DNA of 64,000 nucleotides, taken from assembly GCF_947498635.1 (NCBI RefSeq), contig NZ_CANMKV010000021.1:21027-85026 (forward strand). Reading direction: 5' to 3'. Below are positions 44,841-54,806 of this stretch, one piece after another; the first letter of the stretch is position 1; each line of letters starts with the position of its first letter. The stretch is from an uncultured Microbulbifer sp. Its GTDB lineage: Bacteria > Pseudomonadota > Gammaproteobacteria > Pseudomonadales > Cellvibrionaceae. The notes beneath the pieces were generated by a model. That model had not been told where the DNA came from. It ran no database searches and saw only the letters and a program-made list of their open reading frames with translations. The position numbers and the translations under genes are program-made.

Positions 44841-45059
44841 TTACGCGAGGGGTTCTTTTTCTATTGCGTTATCACTGGATAACTCCCCCTCACCATCGAA
44901 TTCAATCGCAACCGATTCCCCCAAATAAGGTAAATAGCCTCGCAAGCGCGTTCGCCGGGCTTGAAGCTGACGCATCCGCAAGCGGTGTCGGTCGGCAAAT
45001 CCCGAGCGCAAGGAGGTACGCTGTCGCCTGCCGGAACCGGTATTATTTCTCCTCGCCAT
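44841..45059 (-). CDS. Small arginine-rich protein, unknown
   Basis: This 72-residue protein is not recognised. About a quarter of the first 45 residues are arginine (MARRNNTGSGRRQRTSLRSG and RMRQLQARRTRLRG), followed by an acidic tail (EFDGEGELSSDN). A basic head with an acidic tail suggests binding to nucleic acid or the ribosome. The ATG at 45059 has GGAG seven bases upstream, which supports translation; the frame is open nine codons further. It diverges from the carbonic anhydrase gene. Confidence 0.6.
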   Translation of the reverse strand: MARRNNTGSGRRQRTSLRSGFADRHRLRMRQLQARRTRLRGYLPYLGESVAIEFDGEGELSSDNAIEKEPLA

Positions 45060-45161
45060 TATTTTTCTCCATATAAGACTCAACACTAAAAATCAGTCAT
45101 CATTTAGGTTAGTTCAACCCCCCTTGGCCCGCAGGAATAAACTCGCTATCCTGCCAACATA

Positions 45162-45851
45162 ATGTCCAACTGGTCATATCAGGATACAACGCCATTGCAC
45201 TCGCTAGATCACCTACTAAAAAATAACCAAGACTGGTCCGAGGCCACCCGTGAGGAAAACCCGGACTTTTTCCTAAAGTTGTCAAAACAACAGTCCCCGG
45301 AATACCTATGGATAGGTTGTGCCGACAGCCGTGTGCCCGCCAATGAGATTGTCGGCCTGTTGCCCGGTGAACTTTTCGTACACCGCAACGTTGCCAATGT
45401 TGTGGTGCACAGTGACCTCAACTGCCTATCGGTATTGCAATACGCCGTGGAAATTTTGCGGGTGAAACACATTATTGTGTGTGGGCACTACGGCTGTGGC
45501 GGTGTGCAGGCGGCCCTGCATAACGAGCAACTTGGCCTGATCGACAATTGGCTGCGCCATATCCAAGATGTGCGCGACAAACACCACACCCTGATCGACC
45601 TATTTCAGGAGCAGCAGCGCACAGATCTACTGTGCGAGCTCAACGTGTTGGAGCAGGTGATTCATATTTGCCAAACCACCATCGTTCGCGACGCCTGGCG
45701 CTCAGGACAACCACTCTCGGTCAACGGATGGGTCTACGGACTGAAAGATGGACTGGTACACGACTTGGGTATTTCCATTAGCCACCCGGGAGAAATCGCA
45801 AATACCTACCAAAATGCGCTGACCAATATTGCCCAGCGCACCCCCAAATAA
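45162..45851 (+). CDS. can: Beta-class carbonic anhydrase
   Basis: This cytoplasmic zinc enzyme interconverts carbon dioxide and bicarbonate. The zinc ligands are Cys53 and Asp55 in CADSRVP and His109 and Cys112 in HYGCGG. The length of 229 residues is close to E. coli Can (220). The substrate-site segment VHRNVANVV is present. The ATG start follows a short divergent region shared with the small basic protein gene. Confidence 0.95.
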   Translation: MSNWSYQDTTPLHSLDHLLKNNQDWSEATREENPDFFLKLSKQQSPEYLWIGCADSRVPANEIVGLLPGELFVHRNVANVVVHSDLNCLSVLQYAVEILRVKHIIVCGHYGCGGVQAALHNEQLGLIDNWLRHIQDVRDKHHTLIDLFQEQQRTDLLCELNVLEQVIHICQTTIVRDAWRSGQPLSVNGWVYGLKDGLVHDLGISISHPGEIANTYQNALTNIAQRTPK

Positions 45852-45948
45852 CAGCGCCCCTCAATAAACTCCTTTATATTTCCCATTGAACAGAATCCAA
45901 CCCCGAATGCCTTGGCAGTCGGGGCCTTTTTGCGACCCGGGAAACACC

Positions 45949-47592
45949 ATGTCTGAATATCGCCAGTGGGAATGCCAAAACTGCGGCTGGATCTACGATG
46001 AGGCCAAAGGATGGCCCGAAGACGGCATCGCTCCAGGCACACGTTGGGAAGACATACCCGAAGAGTGGTGTTGCCCCCAGTGTGGGGCCAATAAGCGGGA
46101 TTTCGCCATGCGTGCGCTCCCCATTCAAGAGAAAGACACGACTATCCCTGAGCTTACTTCCCCCCCATCGCTCGAAAAAAATAACTCCACTTTGCGTATC
46201 TGGGAGTGCATGGTCTGCGGTTGGATCTACGACGAGGCGAGCGGTTGTCCCGAAGAGGGTATAGCGCCAGGCACCCGCTGGGAGGATATCCCTGAGGATT
46301 GGAGCTGCCCGCAGTGCGGGGTAAGTAAAGAAGAATTCGATATGGTGCTAGCCTCTACAGCACCGGTGAGCAGTCACACAGAGCCAGCCCACGCTAAAAC
46401 CTCGCCAGAAGCATCGGCCCCACTGGTGATCATCGGTACCGGTCTCGCCGGGTACAACCTGGCGCGGGAGTTTCGCCAGCGCGACCGCACTAGCCCCCTA
46501 CTGCTGATTTCCAAGGATGATGGCGCCTTTTACTCTAAGCCGCTCTTATCGGCATCTCTTTCCCATGGAAAAACAGCCCAGCAGCTAAGCCAAATCAGTG
46601 CTGAGGAGATGGCTCGTGAACTGGACGCCGAAATTCTGGTGCATACCCGTGTCACAGCAATCGCCCCAAAGACAAAAACACTGAAACTACAACAGGAAAC
46701 GGGTAATCACTCAGCAGAAATTCACTACGACCGACTGGTACTGGCGAGCGGTGCTCGCTGTCGCAAATTGCCCGCTATCGCCGGCGATGCCCAGGCGAGA
46801 CTATTCAGAATCAACAATCTGGGAGACTACCACCGCTTCCGCACCGCACTTGTAGGGCATAAGCGAGTTCTACTAATCGGCGCAGGCCTGATTGGCTGTG
46901 AATTTGCAAACGACCTGGTACAGGCCGGCTTTGACGTTGAGCTCGTGGATCCTCAGGGTTGGCCTCTGGCCACCCTTCTGCCCGAAGCCGCCGGGCGCGA
47001 TCTGCAGGAGACACTGACAAACAGCGGTGTGAATTTTCACCTGGGCAGAACCATTCGTTCACTGAAGCACAATCAAACGGGCTTAGACGCCCTGCTCGAC
47101 AACGATGAAAAGCTGCAAGCCGATATAGCCCTGGCAGCGTTGGGACTCGAAGCCGATACCTCCTTGGCTGAAACTGCAGGCCTAAACACTAACCGGGGAA
47201 TTTCCGTCGATCGACTACTACAGAGCAGTGATCCACACATTTTTGCTCTTGGTGACTGCGCAGAGGTAGAAGGTCATCAACTATTTTATGTGGCCCCTCT
47301 GATGACCTGTGCCCGCGCATTGGCCAAAACCCTGAGTGGAGAGCCTTGCCCTGTCTACTATGGCGCCATCCCTGTTGCAGTAAAAACTACCCTGCGCCCC
47401 ACCACCGTGTGCCCGCCGCCCCCAACCGCTGTGGGCAGTTGGAAAATATCCGGCGATTCGGAAGGCCTCTGTGCTGAGTTTCGCAGTCCCAAGGGTGAGT
47501 TACTGGGCTTTGCCGTGACTGGCGCCGCAATCGCAAAGAGGGATAGGCTCACTCTAGAGTGCCTTCCGTTAATGAACGCCAAGTCAAAGTAA
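45949..47592 (+). CDS. Double rubredoxin fused to rubredoxin-NAD(+) reductase
   Basis: This 547-residue protein joins two rubredoxin domains to an FAD-dependent rubredoxin reductase. Rubredoxin 1 has Cys9, Cys12, Cys42 and Cys45 (CQNCGW and CPQCGA). Rubredoxin 2 has Cys87, Cys90, Cys120 and Cys123 (CMVCGW and CPQCGV). The reductase follows from about residue 158 with the FAD motif [13 protein letters not shown], an NAD motif [14 protein letters not shown] and the second FAD motif [10 protein letters not shown]. It would pass electrons from NADH through FAD to iron centres within one chain. The ATG at 45949 follows GGGAA; an in-frame ATG 21 codons earlier is less likely. Acceptor (alkane hydroxylase, oxygen or peroxide reduction) unknown. 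Confidence 0.92.
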   Translation: MSEYRQWECQNCGWIYDEAKGWPEDGIAPGTRWEDIPEEWCCPQCGANKRDFAMRALPIQEKDTTIPELTSPPSLEKNNSTLRIWECMVCGWIYDEASGCPEEGIAPGTRWEDIPEDWSCPQCGVSKEEFDMVLASTAPVSSHTEPAHAKTSPEASAPLVIIGTGLAGYNLAREFRQRDRTSPLLLISKDDGAFYSKPLLSASLSHGKTAQQLSQISAEEMARELDAEILVHTRVTAIAPKTKTLKLQQETGNHSAEIHYDRLVLASGARCRKLPAIAGDAQARLFRINNLGDYHRFRTALVGHKRVLLIGAGLIGCEFANDLVQAGFDVELVDPQGWPLATLLPEAAGRDLQETLTNSGVNFHLGRTIRSLKHNQTGLDALLDNDEKLQADIALAALGLEADTSLAETAGLNTNRGISVDRLLQSSDPHIFALGDCAEVEGHQLFYVAPLMTCARALAKTLSGEPCPVYYGAIPVAVKTTLRPTTVCPPPPTAVGSWKISGDSEGLCAEFRSPKGELLGFAVTGAAIAKRDRLTLECLPLMNAKSK

Positions 47593-47700
47593 TTACAATA
47601 TTCGAGCTTCTTTTAATAGCCTGCGAGGCAAAACGCGCAATCAGTACGCTTTTGCCGTAAAATGGCCTGCTCGCACAGTTTTTGTACAAGCAACTATCGT

Positions 47701-48213
47701 ATGACGACAGAAAGAAGCCCGATTATCACACCTTCCGCCCAGCAAAGCCGCCTGTTGCGCGACACCCTAGGGCATTTTGCTACCGGAGTGACCGTTATTA
47801 CCACCCGGGATGCCGAGGGCCAACCGGCAGGGATGACCGCCAATAGCTTTAATTCTGTATCCCTGGACCCAGCTCTGGTGCTCTGGAGCATCGACAAGCA
47901 ATCTTTGGGTTACGAGGCTTTTACCACCCGCGAACACTTCGCCGTACATGTACTACGCGCCGACCAGCAACATGTTTCCAACCTATTTGCCGGCCGTGGG
48001 GTCGATAAATTTGGGCAGATTCACTGGAGTGAGGGCCCGAACGGTATCCCTCGCCTGGATGAGTGCGCAGCCTATTTTCATTGCCGCCGCGCCCAATGTA
48101 TTGAGGGCGGCGATCACACCATTCTACTTGGTGAGGTTCTTGAGTTTTCCACTAACGGTGGTGAACCTCTGGTGTTCCATCGCGGCCGCTATCGCGCGCT
48201 GGCTGGGGAATAA
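47701..48213 (+). CDS. Flavin reductase-like FMN-binding protein
   Basis: This 170-residue protein has the flavin-reductase-like split-barrel signature: LRDTLGHFATGVTVITTRD, AGMTANSFNSVSLDPALVLWSID and FAVHVLRADQQHVSNLFAGRG. It probably reduces or binds FMN for a partner oxygenase or directly reduces a substrate. The ATG at 47701 fits the family; the frame opens 13 codons earlier. It follows the rubredoxin fusion by about 110 bases in the same direction, so a shared electron-transfer role is possible. Confidence 0.88.
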   Translation: MTTERSPIITPSAQQSRLLRDTLGHFATGVTVITTRDAEGQPAGMTANSFNSVSLDPALVLWSIDKQSLGYEAFTTREHFAVHVLRADQQHVSNLFAGRGVDKFGQIHWSEGPNGIPRLDECAAYFHCRRAQCIEGGDHTILLGEVLEFSTNGGEPLVFHRGRYRALAGE

Positions 48214-48392
48214 ACCTCAACGATAGAGAACGCAGAGGGACTCCCGAGCGCCTCTTCTTATGCTTAGCCAACTGATAGAATTCTTTCTCTGTCTGCCAGT
48301 CCTTAGCGCCTACAAACTTTGGTAGATCGATCACCCAGTTGCCATAATTCAGCGGCAGGCTCTCAGAAACTTTGCAGGGGAATTAACCGGCA

Positions 48393-49124
48393 ATGAACCC
48401 AGGCACTCTCTTTTGTTTTGCCCATCGCGGTTACCAGCTGCACGCTAGCGAAAACACTCTTCAGGCAATACGCCATGCGATAGAGATAGGCGTGGACGGC
48501 ATTGAAATCGATGTCTGGAATATCGGTGAACAGCTCCTGGTAACACACGATAGACGGCTGGGCAGATTGCTTTGCGGCAGTGAGTTGATTACCGATTTAC
48601 ACCCGCAGGAACTGCGCGAACGCTCTTTGCCCTGTGGCAATACCATACCCACTTTACGTGAGGTACTGGAATTGATCGGCAGCCGCGTCCAGCTCAATAT
48701 AGAAATCAAGGGACCAAATACGACCGGCTTAGTGGCGAGGGAAGTCCGCGCTTTTGTCAGAGATACCGGTACGAGCTTCGATCAATATATAGTTTCCTCT
48801 TTTGATCACCAGCAGCTTTACCAGTGTCTGCGACTCATCCCCGAAGTCCGCCGCGGAGTTTTAATTAGCGGCGTCCCCTTAGAGCTGGCCGCCTGTACAA
48901 CACCTTTACAAGCCTATTCTCTACATACCTGTCTGGATTTCACCAATACCCAGCTGATAGCCGATGCTAAGCGGCGGGGTTTGAAAAACTACGTGTTTAC
49001 CGTGAATAACTCTGTTGACCTGACGCTGTTAGCCGCTCAGGGGGTAGATGGTGTCTTTACGGATAAACCCCAGATGGTACTGGATTACAATACGCAGATT
49101 CTAGCAAGTGGTGCTTGCAACTAG
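48393..49124 (+). CDS. Glycerophosphodiester phosphodiesterase
   Basis: This 243-residue enzyme of the GDPD TIM-barrel family releases glycerol 3-phosphate and an alcohol from glycerophosphodiesters. The catalytic motif FAHRGYQLHASENTLQA and the metal-binding DGIEIDVW are at residues 7-50. LNIEIKG and the C-terminal VNNSVDLTLLAAQGVDGVFTDKP also match. No signal peptide is seen, so it resembles cytoplasmic UgpQ. An intrinsic terminator follows. Confidence 0.93.
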   Translation: MNPGTLFCFAHRGYQLHASENTLQAIRHAIEIGVDGIEIDVWNIGEQLLVTHDRRLGRLLCGSELITDLHPQELRERSLPCGNTIPTLREVLELIGSRVQLNIEIKGPNTTGLVAREVRAFVRDTGTSFDQYIVSSFDHQQLYQCLRLIPEVRRGVLISGVPLELAACTTPLQAYSLHTCLDFTNTQLIADAKRRGLKNYVFTVNNSVDLTLLAAQGVDGVFTDKPQMVLDYNTQILASGACN

Positions 49125-49158
49125 ATTCCCAGCCAAAAAAGCTGGGAAACTTTAAAAA

Positions 49159-49187
49159 CAAACCCGGCTAATGCCGGGTTTGTTTTT
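49159..49187. terminator. Strong intrinsic terminator after the GDPD gene
   Basis: A 10-bp perfect stem CAAACCCGGC / GCCGGGTTTG with loop TAAT is followed by TTTTT. It lies 34 bases after the GDPD stop and in front of the convergent TonB receptor stop. Confidence 0.92.
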
Positions 49188-49258
49188 AATGAGGGAATCG
49201 CTGAACAGCTGATTAACGGTCGATTACCCTCTAACCACGAATAAAGCATTACAAGAGA

Positions 49259-51856
49259 TTAAAACTCTGCACTTGCACGCAGATACCAGAAACCACCGTT
49301 AAAGCCAAAAGGTGAGGTTAGTGCATAGCGTGCCCCTAGAAATTGCAGGGTGCCATCCTGTTCATCATCTGGATACACATCAAAGATGTTTTCCCCACCT
49401 ATGGCCACTTTATAATTTTCATAGAGGGTAAACGTCGCCTCCAGGTCCACCAATATCTCACTACCATAGCTATAGGTATCCGATGCATCGCCCGGCCCAA
49501 AAAGACCACCGGTAGATTCCCAATCACTATAGCGATTCAAGCGTAAGTAACCGCTAAACAAATTGCCGGTATCGAAATCAAAAGTTAGCGTAGTGCGATC
49601 ACTGGGTACTTGGTTTTCAAGATCGAAAACTCTGGAAGCGTTGATAGTATTTTCAGTAATATCACTCACCTCTTGCTTGTTGTGATTGTGACGCAGATCG
49701 ACTACCAATAAATTACCCAACACTTCAAAGTCACTGGTAATCGCCAAGTCGATGCCCGATATTTCGGAGTCATAGGCGTTGACAAAATAGTTAGCATTAC
49801 TGCCGTTCATTAAGTCCGCATTTTCTATTCCCGCACTCTGTAGCAAATCAACTTCAGCAGTACCAATCGCATTATTACGCAGGGCCAGACGCTCCTCGAT
49901 ATCAATGTTGTAGTAATCAACGGTAACACTGGTATTAGTAAACGGAGAAAAAACCGCACCTAGGGTAAAACTTGTAGATTCCTCTGGGCTAAGATCCACC
50001 GCACCCAACGCCTTGGCTACTGGATGGCTCACAGGGTAAGTACCATTCGGAATCAAGTTGCCGCTAGAGTCTGCAGTCGTAGTGACATTCAAGGTATTTA
50101 CCTGGCCCGGGGTGGGTGCACGGAAACCCGTATTCACTGTGCCACGCAGAGCTAAGCGATCATTGATATCGTAGCGAGCGGATAGCTTCCAATCGGAAGT
50201 AGAGCCAAACTCATCAAATTCTTCAACTCGCACTGCTGCACCAAGTGTTAATGCATCGGTTAGGTCTGCCTCAAGGTCAATGTAAACAGCAATACTTTCA
50301 CTACTGTAACTACCCACAGCCTCACTAGGAAACCCCTGGAAACCATCCGAACCCACGCCAAAATAAACTGCGGTAGGACCAACTTCAGTGGAAGAGAAAT
50401 CACCAGCACCAATTGAATAGGTCTCCTCGCGCCATTCAGCCCCAAAAGCGATATTAAGTGGAGACGCTAAACCAGCGATATCAATAGGCTTAACAAAATC
50501 TGCATTGAAGCTCGACTCCTCCTGGGTCAGCGTACCCGGCCTAAAACTTGTGGGTGACAATAATCCGAGACTGGGGTTAATAGAGCCTTCCAATACATAC
50601 TCCACTTCGTTCTCAGCAACCCTGGCGCGCAAATCCCAAGCCATACCATTCTGAAACTCTCCACGAGCACCAACTACGGCGGAAATGTCATGTATTTCAG
50701 CACCGAACTGCGGATTATAACCACCGGGAAATTGGGTGTAGATAGGGTTGCGTAGCACATAGCCACTGGAACTGGAGTCATCGGCCACCAAATAGTCGGA
50801 GGGGTTCAAGCCCTGACCGATAATCGAGTCAATCAATGATTGAGGCGCCGGATCTGGCAAAAAATCACCATCACTATCTTTCTGCAGCGTAGAGCGTGCT
50901 TCAAACTGGTGCTCAGGGTCTAAAACTGGGCCACGGTACAAAAAGTCTGAAATGGTTTCGTTCGTTGAGTAACCAACATTTCCATATATTTCAAGATTTT
51001 CATTAATATCCAGGCCACTGTTTACAAAGAATTTCAAGGCCTCCACATCTGGATCCCCCCAGCGTTGACCCAAACCATCAAGGGGCACCAGGTCTTGACC
51101 AACGACAGAACCTACGTATTCCGCATCGGGACGGGCAATACTTCTCCAAGTTTTGTCGGACTTGGAATATTCCACGGTGGCATTCACAAATCCCCGGTCC
51201 AACAGATTAAATCCAGCATTGGCGGCAAAACTATTACGAGTACCATCACCCTCAAAATATTCACCGGTTTGCGCCGAGAAACCGAACCCTTCGGCATCAT
51301 CCTTCAAAATAATGTTCACCACACCAGCGATGGCATCGGAGCCGTACTGAGCCGATGCGCCGTCACGCAGCACCTCCACCCGCTCAATTGCCATAGATGG
51401 CAGAGTGGCAAAGTCCACGGCCTGAGCGCCCTGATTGACCGTACCCAGAGGAGCAAGCTGTAAATTGACTAGGGCCGAGCGGTGTCGCCGCGTGCCATTA
51501 ACCAACACCAAGGTTTGATCTGGGGATAGGTTGCGCAGAGTCACCGGGCGAATAAATGCCGTACCATCAGCAATGGGAAAGCGCTGAGTGTTAAAGGACG
51601 GGGCAATTTTTGCCAGGGAATCGGTCAGGTCAAAACTGGCCTGATCAGCGAGCTTTTCCCCACCCACAACATCAACCGGTGACAGGGTTTCGGTCGGAGC
51701 TACTCCTTCCTTGCGGGTGCCTGTGGTAATAACCTCTTCCATGGCACGATTATCTGCCGCAGAAGCTGAGCTTTCCTGATCCTGGGCAAACGTTGCCGGT
51801 GCACTCAACGCACAGGCGATTGCCAGGGATAAAGGTTTCAGTAAGTGAGTTTGCAT
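49259..51856 (-). CDS. TonB-dependent outer-membrane receptor
   Basis: This 865-residue receptor has a signal peptide (MQTHLLKPLSLAIACALSAP to FAQ), a TonB-box-like EEVITTGTRK, a plug domain (about residues 45-165, with IAPSFNTQRFPIADG, VTLRNLSPDQTLVLVNGTRR and VEVLRDGASAQYGSDAIAGV) and a beta-barrel ending in RASAEF. The plug style is that of large receptors of the iron, vitamin or carbohydrate type; the ligand cannot be read from sequence. I use the ATG at 51856, which has GAGAGGACGG upstream. It stands alone, convergent with the GDPD gene and about 20 kb away from the first receptor. Confidence 0.9.
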   Translation of the reverse strand: MQTHLLKPLSLAIACALSAPATFAQDQESSASAADNRAMEEVITTGTRKEGVAPTETLSPVDVVGGEKLADQASFDLTDSLAKIAPSFNTQRFPIADGTAFIRPVTLRNLSPDQTLVLVNGTRRHRSALVNLQLAPLGTVNQGAQAVDFATLPSMAIERVEVLRDGASAQYGSDAIAGVVNIILKDDAEGFGFSAQTGEYFEGDGTRNSFAANAGFNLLDRGFVNATVEYSKSDKTWRSIARPDAEYVGSVVGQDLVPLDGLGQRWGDPDVEALKFFVNSGLDINENLEIYGNVGYSTNETISDFLYRGPVLDPEHQFEARSTLQKDSDGDFLPDPAPQSLIDSIIGQGLNPSDYLVADDSSSSGYVLRNPIYTQFPGGYNPQFGAEIHDISAVVGARGEFQNGMAWDLRARVAENEVEYVLEGSINPSLGLLSPTSFRPGTLTQEESSFNADFVKPIDIAGLASPLNIAFGAEWREETYSIGAGDFSSTEVGPTAVYFGVGSDGFQGFPSEAVGSYSSESIAVYIDLEADLTDALTLGAAVRVEEFDEFGSTSDWKLSARYDINDRLALRGTVNTGFRAPTPGQVNTLNVTTTADSSGNLIPNGTYPVSHPVAKALGAVDLSPEESTSFTLGAVFSPFTNTSVTVDYYNIDIEERLALRNNAIGTAEVDLLQSAGIENADLMNGSNANYFVNAYDSEISGIDLAITSDFEVLGNLLVVDLRHNHNKQEVSDITENTINASRVFDLENQVPSDRTTLTFDFDTGNLFSGYLRLNRYSDWESTGGLFGPGDASDTYSYGSEILVDLEATFTLYENYKVAIGGENIFDVYPDDEQDGTLQFLGARYALTSPFGFNGGFWYLRASAEF

Positions 51857-52356
51857 GTTGTCCGTCCTCTCTTTCATTATGCATTCGGACAGCACACCAC
51901 CAGATACCCCTGATTAGTGATGCACAATTATTATTCTTAGGCATGCCGGAGATCCGGCCTGCAATTTAGGCACTTGGCACTCGCTCAATTTGTCTTGTGC
52001 ACGGCTAATTTTGACCACAGGACTCAAGGGACTGAGCTTCAACCAAATTGCCTCAACCGATTAGACAACAGTTACCTTAGAAACCAAAATGGATGACGCT
52101 TAATTTTACCTATAAAAACGACTCATATACCGAACTAACAGGCGTTACTGCCAATCGTGTCATTTTCCCGATATCAAAAGTAAAAATGAGTAAACAATAA
52201 CTTTCTGGATTTATGTGAAACAGGGATTGTCTGGGCAATAAAAACCGACTCGAATCCATGAAATATCGCAGATTCATAAATTCGAGCCGGCATCTTACGG
52301 CCAGGCGAAGTAAAGAGATGACTCACCCCGGATACCTTCAACCCGGACGATTAAAG
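51857..52356. other. Intergenic region upstream of the second TonB receptor
   Basis: About 500 bases with no supported gene. It holds the receptor promoter region and, at its far end, the terminator of the peptidase gene. Confidence 0.45.
52237..52290 (-). terminator. Intrinsic terminator after the M28 peptidase gene
   Basis: On the minus strand the arms CCGGCTCGAAT and ATTCGAGTCGG form an 11-bp stem with one G-T pair, around a 24-base loop, followed by TTTTTATT. It begins 66 bases after the peptidase stop. Confidence 0.75.
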
Positions 52357-53913
52357 TTACTGAGGAGTGTAAGTGACCTCCAGCTCAAAACTGGAAGTCA
52401 GGCGACTGTAACCACGAATCATGATATACGCCTCGCTCTCGTCGCTGGGGACCTGCACACTACAGCTTTCCGTGGAACCACTTTCATAAGGACGACAATC
52501 ATAATAACGCCAGGTGGGAGCAGCCCCAAAACGTACATATAGATCGGCATCGTTAGTGCCCGTCATATTCGCCACAAAGTTCGTACCCGGCGCCACACTA
52601 AACGGCCCATAATTTTCCTCCCCTCCACGCGATACACTGCCTGAGAAGTTTTCGGTCTGCTCTTGGCCAGGATCGGGATCGGGATCTGGGTCCGGATCAG
52701 GGCCGGGATCATCACCGATAGCGCCTTTGGCCAGTTCCGCCACATAGGCTGCCGCTAACTTGCCAAATTTCACTGCGTGATTGGCATCTCCACCACTGCT
52801 GGCAAGAGTATCGTTGACCGTGTGGATATAGGGATTAGACCCGTTAAAAGTGGCCTCAAAAGGGAAAGAAACCGCATAACCCTGGTCGTGCCAGGAGGCG
52901 TGATCGGAGCAGGCATAACCACAATTAGTGGTGCCGACACTGAGACTCCCCTGATAGGTTTGAGCAAGATCTTTGAGGAAAGCATTCTGTGCGCTATTGG
53001 TGTAATCGCCAATAATATAAATATCGCTATTAGAGCCATAATAATTGGTCATATCCAACTGTAGGACACCGACCACATTTTTATTTTGGCTCTTATAATC
53101 CGTGGCGATATCGTCGGAACCGCGCAAGCCGACCTCTTCCGCCGCATAGCCCATAAACGCCAGAGTCTTCGCCGGCTTGTAACCTGTTGCCACTATGGCA
53201 TTGACAACGTCAGTGAGGGTTGCAATTCCCGAGGCGTCATCATCGGCCCCTGGCGCTCTCGTGCCCTCACCCGTACCCCAGCCAACGGTGGAATCTAAAT
53301 GCGCGCCCAGCACCACAATTTCATCCGGTTCCGTTTGCCCCTGAATCGTGAGAATAACCGAGGGTTGTGCCCAACTATGGCTATAAAGCTGCACTGAGGC
53401 ATCACTGCGAGAGCTGGTTAATGCCTGCCATTTATCTCGAATCCACTCCGCTCCCTCCACACCTGTTGAAGTGGTGTAGTAACGATTGGTAAAGCTGGAA
53501 AGGCTATTAATTGTCGAGCGGATATTTGCTTCAGAAATTTCCGCTTGTAGAGCATTCACCACACTGGCGTTATCGACGGTATAACTGGCAACACTCCTCA
53601 TCGTGCTAATCAGTGGTGAGAGCTGAGCTTTTTGCGCCTCCTGAAGAGATTCATGCACCATAAAACCACCACAGCGATTGTGGCTGTTATGCATAATCGT
53701 AGAAATATCGGATAAATTATCCTCATTCACCTTCAATATGGTTATACCGTTGCGCTCTCCTTGTGCGCTGAGAGACTCCTTAGCCACAAGTGCACTATTT
53801 TTTTTCAGGGTTTGATAACCATCGCTGCCGATCGTTATCCACAACTCCTCCGCCAAAGTTATACCAGGCACAGCAAGCAGCCCTAGTAGCGATGTACAAA
53901 TCATTTTTTTCAT
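52357..53913 (-). CDS. Secreted M28 leucyl aminopeptidase with PPC domain
   Basis: This 518-residue zinc aminopeptidase resembles the Vibrio leucine aminopeptidase. A signal peptide (MKKMICTSLLGLLAVPGITLA) and propeptide precede the M28 domain. Its di-zinc ligands are in LGAHLDS, GADDDASG, AAEEVGLRG, LDMTNY and IHTVNDT. A low-complexity Asp-Pro linker (about residues 405-420) leads to a C-terminal PPC domain, which in relatives is often removed after secretion or helps folding. I use the ATG at 53913 (GGAGAAG upstream); a GTG lies four codons earlier. It probably serves growth on peptides. Confidence 0.93.
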   Translation of the reverse strand: MKKMICTSLLGLLAVPGITLAEELWITIGSDGYQTLKKNSALVAKESLSAQGERNGITILKVNEDNLSDISTIMHNSHNRCGGFMVHESLQEAQKAQLSPLISTMRSVASYTVDNASVVNALQAEISEANIRSTINSLSSFTNRYYTTSTGVEGAEWIRDKWQALTSSRSDASVQLYSHSWAQPSVILTIQGQTEPDEIVVLGAHLDSTVGWGTGEGTRAPGADDDASGIATLTDVVNAIVATGYKPAKTLAFMGYAAEEVGLRGSDDIATDYKSQNKNVVGVLQLDMTNYYGSNSDIYIIGDYTNSAQNAFLKDLAQTYQGSLSVGTTNCGYACSDHASWHDQGYAVSFPFEATFNGSNPYIHTVNDTLASSGGDANHAVKFGKLAAAYVAELAKGAIGDDPGPDPDPDPDPDPGQEQTENFSGSVSRGGEENYGPFSVAPGTNFVANMTGTNDADLYVRFGAAPTWRYYDCRPYESGSTESCSVQVPSDESEAYIMIRGYSRLTSSFELEVTYTPQ

Positions 53914-54806
53914 TATCTTCTCCACATTGATTTATTCCCCCCCGCGCAAGTCGGCATTTCCCCAATTAACACAGGAGGGCGCTGAAACCTCATGCAAAAA
54001 TCTTGCACAAACAGCAAAATCGAACGCCGGCAATATTCAAATAACGCACAAACATTGAACTTAAAGACGCAACCTGACTCAACATGAAATACTGCAAGGC
54101 AATTGAAACTATCTTTATTATTCAAATTTTGAAAAAGCAGGGGTGGAAATTTATTTAACTCCAAGCCAAAAACAGACAACAAGCACCACCCAGCAAGCGG
54201 TACTTGAATAATTTAGCACCATTCACCAAAAAACAAATAATAATTTTTAAGACTTTAGAGAAGTTAAAAATTACTGAATATAATTCAATCTTTGAAATGG
54301 ACACCTACCCCCTTCAATAAAAAACCAAACAACAAACACAACCAGAAAACATAAAATTTAAGCCTGATTGATATATTTTAATTATCTGGATTTTAGGAAT
54401 CACTTAATAGATCAGAAAAACCCCTAGCCTTCAGGGTGGCTTATAGCCGAAACATGGTTTTCCAATATATATAACTACTTCATATATTCATGCCACTATG
54501 AATACCCTCTTGGCTGGACCCAAAGATGTATCTAGAAGACCACAAAATCATCTCTGACCCATGGCCCCCTACTAAAGCCATCCAATAAAATGGATTCTAT
54601 AAAGCTCAAAGAACAGGTAAGAACGCCATTCACCGGCTGCACAGCGCTGTGTCTACTGAAGGTTCAATCGCTATCCCCCTAAAGATATCCACCTCTTGCC
54701 ACAAGGTAATCCCTTTTTCTCTCCAAATTATTAAGCTCTTAGCCTGTATCTTCAGCTTTCAGTCAGGTTTCCTTCTTTAAACTGTGTTTTTGCCCGGTAA
54801 TAGGAC
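53914..54806. other. Long AT-rich gene-free region
   Basis: About 890 bases between the divergent peptidase and DUF2799 genes. It is strongly AT-rich with no supported gene, RNA or long repeat. An RNA gene or horizontally acquired filler cannot be ruled out. Confidence 0.5.

Noticed and set aside
49259..51856. Second TonB receptor as the aerobactin receptor IutA
   Set aside because: It is about 6.5 kb beyond the siderophore locus, has no visible Fur box, and its plug and barrel sequence is of a general large-receptor type.
52690..52740. GGATCG/GGGTCC-like repeats as a DNA microsatellite
   Set aside because: They encode the Asp-Pro linker of the M28 peptidase between its catalytic and PPC domains, a common feature of secreted enzymes.
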